From positions 1 through 20,641 of the forward strand of contig CAZQRT010000016.1 of the NCBI GenBank assembly GCA_964596105.1: a DNA stretch of 20,641 nucleotides. The letters run 5' to 3'. Below are positions 15,809-20,641 of this stretch, piece after piece (position 1 is the first letter of the stretch; every line of letters starts with the position of its first letter). A program made the translations under genes and the position numbers. This stretch comes from CAJUOR01 sp964596105 (GTDB lineage: Bacteria > Bacillota_I > Bacilli_A > Erysipelotrichales > Coprobacillaceae). The notes beneath the pieces are model-generated. The model did no database searches. It was not told where the DNA came from and saw nothing but the letters and a program-made list of their open reading frames with translations.

Positions 15809-16710
15809 GACTGCCACCTCCTTAACTGGTCGGCGAAATCCTGATAAGCCGCTTCCTCAGGATTGATCCGCAGTGCTTGATTGATATATTCCTGAGCCTT
15901 ACCGGCGTCTTTCAGCATCGCCCAGCTTTGCGCCAGCATGTAACTGGTCTGGGCTTTTTCATGCTGCTTGACCTGTTTAAAATACGATATCGCCAGGGCG
16001 TACTCCCCGGTTTCAAAATAAATATTTCCCAGCATGTAGCGGCAGTGATCAGCCAGGGCCGGGATGTCTTTGATGGCGTAAAGGATCGTCGCGGCGTCCT
16101 GATACTGCAGAAAAGAATATAAAATCCAGGCTTTGTAGTAATAAAGCGCCGGCTTTTTCCCGAACATGGCAAGCGCCTGATTGACCGCGTATAACGCTTT
16201 TAACAGCTCATTTCTGGTAATCATGGTTTCAATATAAGTGCTGGCCGTTTTTAAATCCGGCAGCTTCAAAGGCATGGTCTTATTAAAATCGGAAAGGCGG
16301 TAGTTTAAGCGCCGCGTCTGCTTTAAGGCGTTGACGAACCGGCGCTCCGCCGGCACCCACTCGATATCTTTATCCATATTGACGGGCATTTGGCGCTGCT
16401 CTATGGGCAGCAGTACCGCGTTTTCCGCTTTGGCCAGGACATGAAACGGGCAGTCGGGATCAAAATACTGCAGGTCGCGAAACAGCACCGGCTTTTCGTA
16501 AAAACCGACCAGAACCCCGTCGGTATGATCCACCAGCAGCAACGCGTCAATGGTCTCGTGGTGCTTTTCGATGAGACCGCCGGTCAGATACATGAAGCAG
16601 TAGCCGTCAAAATTAATAAAAGCCCAGCTGTCATAAGGATTAAAGTCATCCTCCGCCGTCTCGCCGCGGTAATACGGCCGCTTCGTGACTTTACAGGCCA
16701 GAAAACGCAT
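15805..16710 (-). CDS. Uncharacterised protein with C-terminal TPR repeats, coupled to dgt
   Basis: I do not recognise the family. In the 301-residue protein an N-terminal domain (about 1-150) is rich in aromatic residues and beta-prone stretches (DSWAFINFDGYCFMYLTGG, DALLLVDHTDGVLVGFYEKPV). A helical C-terminal region from about 155 contains at least three TPR-like units (LYYYKAWILYSFLQYQDAA; CRYMLGNIYFETGEYALAI; ASYMLAQS-type helix pairs; EYINQALRINPEEA). No signal peptide or membrane helix is seen, so it is probably cytosolic. ATG 16710 is chosen: the open frame continues upstream to 16929, but that part lies antisense to the fRMsr gene and before the promoter. The ribosome binding site is weak (AGGGTGG). 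The stop overlaps the dgt start as ATGA. TPRs suggest a protein-binding role; nothing shows the partner. Confidence 0.75.
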   Translation of the reverse strand: MRFLACKVTKRPYYRGETAEDDFNPYDSWAFINFDGYCFMYLTGGLIEKHHETIDALLLVDHTDGVLVGFYEKPVLFRDLQYFDPDCPFHVLAKAENAVLLPIEQRQMPVNMDKDIEWVPAERRFVNALKQTRRLNYRLSDFNKTMPLKLPDLKTASTYIETMITRNELLKALYAVNQALAMFGKKPALYYYKAWILYSFLQYQDAATILYAIKDIPALADHCRYMLGNIYFETGEYALAISYFKQVKQHEKAQTSYMLAQSWAMLKDAGKAQEYINQALRINPEEAAYQDFADQLRRWQS

Positions 16711-16728
16711 CTTGCACCACCCTGTCAA

Positions 16729-16737
16729 ATCATAGCA
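16729..16737 (-). promoter_or_regulatory. Extended -10 promoter for the TPR-dgt-ligase operon
   Basis: The minus strand has TGCTATGAT, a -10 TATGAT (16729-16734) with a TGn extension, about 20 bases before ATG 16710. The -35 is poor. Its upstream part overlaps the -35 of the oppositely oriented fRMsr promoter. Confidence 0.5.
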
Positions 16738-16743
16738 CGATTC

Positions 16744-16772
16744 TTGAAAAAAATCATGTCCAACGGTATAAT
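16744..16772 (+). promoter_or_regulatory. SigA promoter for the fRMsr gene
   Basis: TTGAAA (16744-16749), a 17-base spacer and a perfect TATAAT (16767-16772) form the best consensus promoter in the window. The predicted transcript starts at about 16779, immediately at the AAGGAGG ribosome binding site, so the leader is very short. Confidence 0.75.
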
Positions 16773-16789
16773 TTGTATAAAGGAGGCGC

Positions 16790-17266
16790 GTGAATTTGTC
16801 CGCAAAACAAGATACTCTATATGACGACTGCTGCTCGCAGCTAAAGGCATTGCTTGAATCCGGTCCGGATTTAATCGCCCGGCTCGCCAATGCCGCGGCT
16901 TTACTGAACGTCTGTCTCGAAAACATCAACTGGGTCGGCTTCTACTTCTACCACGCCGATACTGAAAAGTTGACGCTCGGGCCTTTTCAGGGGCTTCCGG
17001 CCTGTACCGAAATCGCCTATGGGAAAGGGGTCTGCGGGACATGCGTGAAGACACAGACGGTGCAAAGGATCGCTGATGTCCACCAGTTTCCCGGTCATAT
17101 CGCCTGTGACGCCAGCAGCAACAGCGAAATCGTGCTGCCGGTTTTCAAGGATGGTAAAATCGCGGCTGTCCTTGATATCGACAGTCCCCTGACCGCCCGT
17201 TTTTCTCAGGAGGATGAGGCGGGGTTAAGACGCGTGGTGAAACTTTTGGAACAGTATTACTATTAA
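16790..17266 (+). CDS. msrC: GAF-domain free methionine-(R)-sulfoxide reductase
   Basis: fRMsr reduces free L-methionine-(R)-sulfoxide using a thiol relay inside a GAF domain, as part of oxidative-damage repair in the cytosol. The 158-residue protein matches the family closely: ENINWVGFYFY, GPFQGLPAC, YGKGVCGTC, ADVHQFPGHIACDASSNSEI and VLDIDSP. The three catalytic-type cysteines are Cys72, Cys82 and Cys106, with spacings of 10 and 24 equal to Cys84, Cys94 and Cys118 of the E. coli enzyme; an extra Cys85 is present. The start is uncertain: GTG 16790 is only 3 bases from GGAGG, whereas the in-frame TTG 16796 has 9 and would remove two residues. It is divergent from the TPR gene and upstream of ptsI, with a 114-base gap. 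Confidence 0.93.
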   Translation: MNLSAKQDTLYDDCCSQLKALLESGPDLIARLANAAALLNVCLENINWVGFYFYHADTEKLTLGPFQGLPACTEIAYGKGVCGTCVKTQTVQRIADVHQFPGHIACDASSNSEIVLPVFKDGKIAAVLDIDSPLTARFSQEDEAGLRRVVKLLEQYYY

Positions 17267-17298
17267 AAAGATAAGAACTTTTATTTATTCCGCTTTTA

Positions 17299-17313
17299 TG
17301 AAAACGTTTTACA
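17299..17313 (+). promoter_or_regulatory. Possible cre-like operator upstream of ptsI
   Basis: TGAAAACGTTTTACA has the central AAAACGTTTT palindrome and TG...CA ends of a CcpA cre site, but with one extra base before the CA. It lies about 70 bases before the ptsI ATG. The overlapping TTTACA could instead be a -35 hexamer. Low-confidence motif match. Confidence 0.3.
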
Positions 17314-17352
17314 TTTCTTCATTTTGGACTTTATTTTTAAATAAATTTGCGT

Positions 17353-17358
17353 TAGAAT
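17353..17358 (+). promoter_or_regulatory. Possible -10 of a ptsI promoter
   Basis: TAGAAT lies 22 bases before the ptsI ATG, similar in placement to other promoters in the window, but no good -35 is seen 16-18 bases upstream (TTTATT at 17). The region between the fRMsr stop and this site is AT-rich and includes an AT-only inverted repeat at 17330-17345. Confidence 0.3.
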
Positions 17359-17380
17359 GGGCTTATGGAGGTGTTTTAAA

Positions 17381-19090
17381 ATGATTAAAGGTATTGCAGC
17401 GTCTAACGGTATCGCCCTCGCAAAAGCGTACAAGTTAGACATGCCTGACTTAACGGTTACCCAGACTACCGTGTCAGATCCGGAAGCTGAAGTGGCTCGT
17501 CTTGAAGCTACGATGGTTCAGGTTGAGAAGGATCTGAATGTCATTAAAGAAGCCGCATCAAAGAACCTTTCCGCTGATGAAGCAGCTATCTTCGATGCGC
17601 ACATTTTAGTCCTGCAGGATCCCGAACTGAAAACGCAGACAGCGGATAAAATCAGAGCGGAAAAGGTGAACGCGGAATACGCTTTACAGGAAGTATCCAC
17701 GATGTTCATCGGCATGTTTGAAGCGATGGAAGATGAATATTTCCGTGAAAGAGCAGCCGACATCCGCGACGTTTCCCGCCGTTTGATCGCCGCCCTGTTA
17801 GGCAAGAGCCTGCCGAATCCGGCTTTGATCGATGAGGAAGTTGTCATCATCGCTCATGACCTGACGCCAAGTGACACGGCGCAGTTAAACAAGAACCTTG
17901 TCAAAGGTTTCGCCACCAACATTGGCGGCCGTACCAGCCACTCCGCCATCATGGCGAGAAGTCTGGAAATCCCGGCCGTAGTCGCCTGCAAAGATATCAC
18001 CGACCAGGTTAAAGACGGCGATTTTATCGCGCTGGACGGTATTGAGGGCACGGTTATCATCAATCCTGATGAAGCGACCATCAAAGAATACGAGAAGAAA
18101 CGTGATGAATATCAGGCTTACCGTGAGGAACTGAAAAAGCTCATCAACGAGAAGACAATCACGACCGACGGCAAACAGGTTGAACTGGTTGCCAACATCG
18201 GCGGCGCCGGCGATCTGCCTGGTGTCAAAGAAAACGGCGGCGAAGGCGTCGGCCTGTTTAGAACCGAGTTCTTGTACATGGAGTCCGCTGATCTTCCTAG
18301 CGAGGAAAGACAGTATGAGGTTTACAAGGAAATCCTGGAAGCCATGGAAGGCAAACCGGTTGTCGTCAGAACCCTGGATATCGGCGGCGACAAGAAAATC
18401 GAAGCCATCGATCTGCCAACGGAAATGAACCCGTTCTTAGGTGTGCGGGCCATCCGTCTGTGCTTCCAGCGTGAGGATATCTTCCGTACCCAGTTAAGAG
18501 CGCTGCTTCGCGCCAGCACCAGCGGCAATCTGCGCATCATGTTCCCGATGATCGCGACCCTGCAGGAATTCCGCAAGGCTAAAGGCATCCTGGAAGAGGA
18601 AAAGGCAAAATTAATCGCGGAAGGCGTAGAAGTTTCCGATACTCTTCAGGTTGGTATCATGATTGAGATCCCGGCGGCTGCGGTTCTCGCCGACAAGCTG
18701 GCCAAGGAAGTTGATTTCTTCTCAATCGGCACCAACGATCTGATCCAGTACACCTTCGCGGCTGACAGAATGTCGAGCGGTGTCTCCTACCTCTATCAGC
18801 CATTCAACCCTTCGATCCTGCGCCTGGTTAAACATGTCATCGAATCCGCTCATAAGGAAGGCAAATGGGCCGGCATGTGCGGTGAAATGGCCGGTGAACC
18901 TTTAGCGGCACCTTTGCTGTTAGGATTAGGACTGGATGAATTCTCAATGTCCGCGACTTCCATTCTCGCGCAAAGAAAGCTGATCAGAAGCCTGTCCCAG
19001 GCGGAGATGGCTGAACTTGCCAACAAAGCGATCGACTGCAGCACGATGGAAGAAGTCGTTGAGCTCGTTAAGAAAACAACAGGTCAGTAA
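17381..19090 (+). CDS. ptsI: Phosphoenolpyruvate-protein phosphotransferase, PTS enzyme I
   Basis: Enzyme I takes phosphate from PEP and passes it to HPr, the first step of all PTS sugar uptake; it is cytosolic and dimeric. The 569-residue protein is of normal length. The N-terminal HPr-binding region (KGIAASNGIALAKAY) leads to the phosphohistidine domain with the active His187 in GGRTSHSAIMARS. The C-terminal PEP-binding barrel has GVGLFRTEFLYM, MNPFLGVRAIRLC, SIGTNDLIQYTFAADR and the active Cys500 in GMCGEMAGE. ATG 17381 is chosen because GGAGGTG (17367-17373) is 7 bases upstream; an ATG at 17357 in frame lies before the ribosome binding site. ptsH, often the upstream partner, is not in this window. 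A strong terminator follows. Confidence 0.98.
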   Translation: MIKGIAASNGIALAKAYKLDMPDLTVTQTTVSDPEAEVARLEATMVQVEKDLNVIKEAASKNLSADEAAIFDAHILVLQDPELKTQTADKIRAEKVNAEYALQEVSTMFIGMFEAMEDEYFRERAADIRDVSRRLIAALLGKSLPNPALIDEEVVIIAHDLTPSDTAQLNKNLVKGFATNIGGRTSHSAIMARSLEIPAVVACKDITDQVKDGDFIALDGIEGTVIINPDEATIKEYEKKRDEYQAYREELKKLINEKTITTDGKQVELVANIGGAGDLPGVKENGGEGVGLFRTEFLYMESADLPSEERQYEVYKEILEAMEGKPVVVRTLDIGGDKKIEAIDLPTEMNPFLGVRAIRLCFQREDIFRTQLRALLRASTSGNLRIMFPMIATLQEFRKAKGILEEEKAKLIAEGVEVSDTLQVGIMIEIPAAAVLADKLAKEVDFFSIGTNDLIQYTFAADRMSSGVSYLYQPFNPSILRLVKHVIESAHKEGKWAGMCGEMAGEPLAAPLLLGLGLDEFSMSATSILAQRKLIRSLSQAEMAELANKAIDCSTMEEVVELVKKTTGQ

Positions 19091-19096
19091 AAAAAT

Positions 19097-19127
19097 AAAA
19101 GGAGTTGACAATGTCAACTCTTTTTTT
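19097..19127 (+). terminator. Intrinsic, probably bidirectional terminator between ptsI and the convergent lipid-kinase-like gene
   Basis: GAGTTGAC (19102-19109), a 3-base loop and GTCAACTC (19113-19120) form an 8-bp stem followed by seven T residues. Flanking A and T runs extend the pairing, and the reverse strand also has a T-rich tail, so it could serve both convergent genes. Confidence 0.88.
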
Positions 19128-19130
19128 GTT

Positions 19131-19754
19131 CTACAAAAGCAGCACCGCGGCAATCACGAGCGGCACGGTCACGGTATCATATTCGCTGGGCGAAAAAAGT
19201 TCGGTGACCGTTCCCAGTAAAGCCGCGATCATCGCCGGAAAGAACTGTCGCAGCATGACCAGCCCGACCAGAAAGGAGCTCATCAGCATGGCGAGACTCC
19301 CCTCCACAGACTTCTTATGATAAAGCTTGTGTTTTCCCAAAGGGATGCCGATCATCGCCGCCATCCCGTCCCCGACACCCCACATCATAATGGCGGTGGC
19401 GGCGGCTAGAGGCTTATCCAGCACGCCCCACGCCAGCCATATCAAAAACGCGAACATGCCAAATAAAAGCATGAGGCTTCTTTTGATCTCACCGCGGCTT
19501 TTCTCCACAAACAGCCGGCTGTACCAGGGCTTCTTCTCAAGGACAGACAAGATCGGATACACCAGCAAAGCGAAAAGGATGGATGTGAAACAAGGCTCCT
19601 GCCAGCTTTGGGCGCGCAGGATCATGACCGCCACGCTGCTGAAAGCGACCAGGTGCAAAAGTTTGCGGAAGATGTAATCGGGAATCTTCGTGAAAAGCCG
19701 GACGGGAATGAGGATGAGAATCCAGGGAATCAGATATTCAAGAAGATGAATCAT
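19131..19754 (-). CDS. Polyprenol/dolichol kinase-like or CDP-diglyceride synthetase-type membrane protein
   Basis: This 207-residue integral membrane protein has about six or seven hydrophobic segments. Its signature is in MMWGVGDGMAAMIGIPLGKH followed by KKSVEGSLA, the pattern of the CTP-dependent dolichol/phytol kinase group within the phosphatidate cytidylyltransferase superfamily (conserved GD-G-AA-G...G and K-S-x-EGS). The early FRKLLHLV segment with its conserved His also fits that group. The likely role is phosphorylation of an isoprenoid or lipid alcohol in the membrane; the substrate is not determinable. ATG 19754 overlaps the TGA of the upstream gene as ATGA, so the two are translated together. 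The gene ends immediately before the ptsI terminator region. Confidence 0.8.
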   Translation of the reverse strand: MIHLLEYLIPWILILIPVRLFTKIPDYIFRKLLHLVAFSSVAVMILRAQSWQEPCFTSILFALLVYPILSVLEKKPWYSRLFVEKSRGEIKRSLMLLFGMFAFLIWLAWGVLDKPLAAATAIMMWGVGDGMAAMIGIPLGKHKLYHKKSVEGSLAMLMSSFLVGLVMLRQFFPAMIAALLGTVTELFSPSEYDTVTVPLVIAAVLLL

Positions 19755-20641
19755 ATCATCACCCGCCTGGCGTGACTGATCAGCCCCGCGATGATCTCAC
19801 GGGAATCATCATATTTTTCCAGCGCATCCAGATAGACTTCATCGGCGATATCCTGATAGCCGTGCGCCCATAACAGATTGAGCGGCTTCATGACCGCTTC
19901 ATAATCAGCCGTTTCCGCAAGGTTTTGAAAATGGCGGCGGGCCAGATACAAAAGACACTCGCCATAGCCCTTTCTGGAAAGCGCGATTAAATCCGCGCCG
20001 TTCATATCCAGATAATCGACCATATCGTGAACGGCCAGATAAGAAAACAGATCACCGCTTCTTCCCTGCGCTTTTAATAAATCAGCGCGGTTCTGGTAGC
20101 GCATGTGCATCTGTTCCAGCGCGCGGTTCAGCTTTTCAAACTGGCGGCGGTTTAACTTTTCCTTTAAGATCTGATAAGCCTGAGGATCGCCGGGAACGAT
20201 ATCAGTGACATATTCCCAGAGCAGGGCCAGGCCTTTCTCCGGCTCATCTTTTTTTTGATAATACCGGTATAAATCCTGACACACCGCCCATTTCTCGGCC
20301 GGGTCTTTAAGATCCCGCAAAGCGTTTTTCATCACCGTTTCCCCGCCGTATTCTCTAAACCAGACATAAACCCCGTAAAGATGACGGTAGCGCTCATAGA
20401 GTTTCCTCAGCCTGTTATACTCTTTCATGGCAAGCAAAGTTTGCGCCTGAAGACAGACACAACGAGATAAGGCCTCGGGATCATGCGGATGAAGACGGAT
20501 CATCTTTTCACTCAAATCCAATAGCCGGGGAAGATACGGTTCTTCCAGGCAAAGGTCAAAGGCCCATGACGTCAAAACCAGATCATGGCTGTCTTTGGTG
20601 AGCCAGTTAAAAACCGCTTCATGATCCGGAAGGTACGAGCA
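19751..20641 (-). CDS. Uncharacterised helical-repeat protein, 5' end beyond the right edge
   Basis: I do not recognise the family. The frame is open to base 20641 with 296 residues visible, and no convincing start is inside the window (an internal TTG at 20575 has no supporting ribosome binding site). The sequence is almost wholly alpha-helical, with TPR-like helix pairs such as LSEKMIRLHPHDPEALSRCV, CLQAQTLLAMKEYNRLRKLY, PEKGLALLWEYVTDIVPGDP and a charged, aromatic-rich middle. No membrane segment or enzyme motif is seen. It is translationally coupled (ATGA) to the lipid-kinase-like gene downstream. A protein-interaction scaffold is a guess from the repeat nature. It resembles the TPR half of the protein at 15805-16710 only in general style. 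Confidence 0.7.
   Translation of the reverse strand, partial: CSYLPDHEAVFNWLTKDSHDLVLTSWAFDLCLEEPYLPRLLDLSEKMIRLHPHDPEALSRCVCLQAQTLLAMKEYNRLRKLYERYRHLYGVYVWFREYGGETVMKNALRDLKDPAEKWAVCQDLYRYYQKKDEPEKGLALLWEYVTDIVPGDPQAYQILKEKLNRRQFEKLNRALEQMHMRYQNRADLLKAQGRSGDLFSYLAVHDMVDYLDMNGADLIALSRKGYGECLLYLARRHFQNLAETADYEAVMKPLNLLWAHGYQDIADEVYLDALEKYDDSREIIAGLISHARRVMI

Noticed and set aside
16711..16929. Upstream extension of the TPR protein reading frame to an ATG at 16929
   Set aside because: The extra 73 codons lie antisense to the fRMsr gene, precede the likely promoter, and do not look like a protein N-terminus; ATG 16710 is used.
17266..17285. Possible terminator after the fRMsr gene (AAAAG ... 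CTTTT)
   Set aside because: The stem is only five AT-rich pairs with a 7-base loop and a broken T-run, too weak to call.
1..20641. A hidden mobile element, defence island or toxin-antitoxin pair
   Set aside because: All substantial reading frames are accounted for by housekeeping or envelope families; I saw no transposase, integrase, terminal repeats or small paired genes.

Overview
The window reads as a chromosomal stretch of a Bacillota (Firmicutes) bacterium. Nearly every gene has a strong GGAGG-type ribosome binding site, GTG and TTG starts are common, and the gene set is typically Gram-positive: rqcH, gmk-priA, ptsI, LemA, an NlpC/P60 cell-wall hydrolase with Ig-like repeats, and a YsnB-type phosphodiesterase. 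The base composition is fairly balanced. An Erysipelotrichia-like lineage is my best guess, but that is inference only. I see no insertion sequence, prophage gene, CRISPR array, tRNA or rRNA, and no intergenic stretch longer than about 250 bases. One run of exactly 100 Ns (10955-11054) is an assembly gap inside a coding region.

Layout. Positions 1-1942 (minus) hold gmk followed by priA, which is cut by the left edge; rpoZ and coaBC, often found between them, are absent. Divergent from gmk, rqcH and pgeF run on the plus strand (2055-4439). They meet head-on, with a short 3' overlap, the NAD(P)HX repair gene nnr (4402-5826, minus). Positions 5869-12795 are a long minus-strand block. An ABC ATPase, a large FtsX/MacB-like permease, a HAD phosphatase and a LemA protein form one tight operon ending in a terminator at 7520-7557. 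Then comes a separately promoted, membrane-anchored Ig-repeat NlpC/P60 hydrolase with its own UUCG-loop terminator, placed directly against the nnr ribosome binding site.

Positions 12899-13498 (plus) encode a small metallophosphoesterase. It converges on a minus operon (16710 down to 13470) of a TPR protein of unknown function, a dGTPase-family HD hydrolase and an O-antigen-ligase-like membrane protein. Divergent from that operon are a free methionine-(R)-sulfoxide reductase (16790-17266) and ptsI (17381-19090), closed by a hairpin terminator. The right end is a minus-strand pair: a polyprenol/dolichol-kinase-like membrane protein, preceded by and overlapping a helical-repeat protein that runs off the right edge.

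How the genes relate. Most are housekeeping: nucleotide supply (gmk, dgt), replication restart (priA), ribosome rescue (rqcH), metabolite and damage repair (nnr, pgeF, fRMsr) and sugar uptake (ptsI). The envelope theme is carried by the ABC-HAD-LemA operon, the NlpC protein, the O-antigen-ligase-like protein and the lipid-kinase-like protein. I do not see a convincing new defence or mobile system. The items most worth a second look are an Asp-to-Glu change in the RqcH DR motif, the terminator abutting the nnr start, the gap inside the permease coiled coil, and the two uncharacterised helical-repeat proteins translationally coupled to dgt and to the lipid-kinase-like gene.
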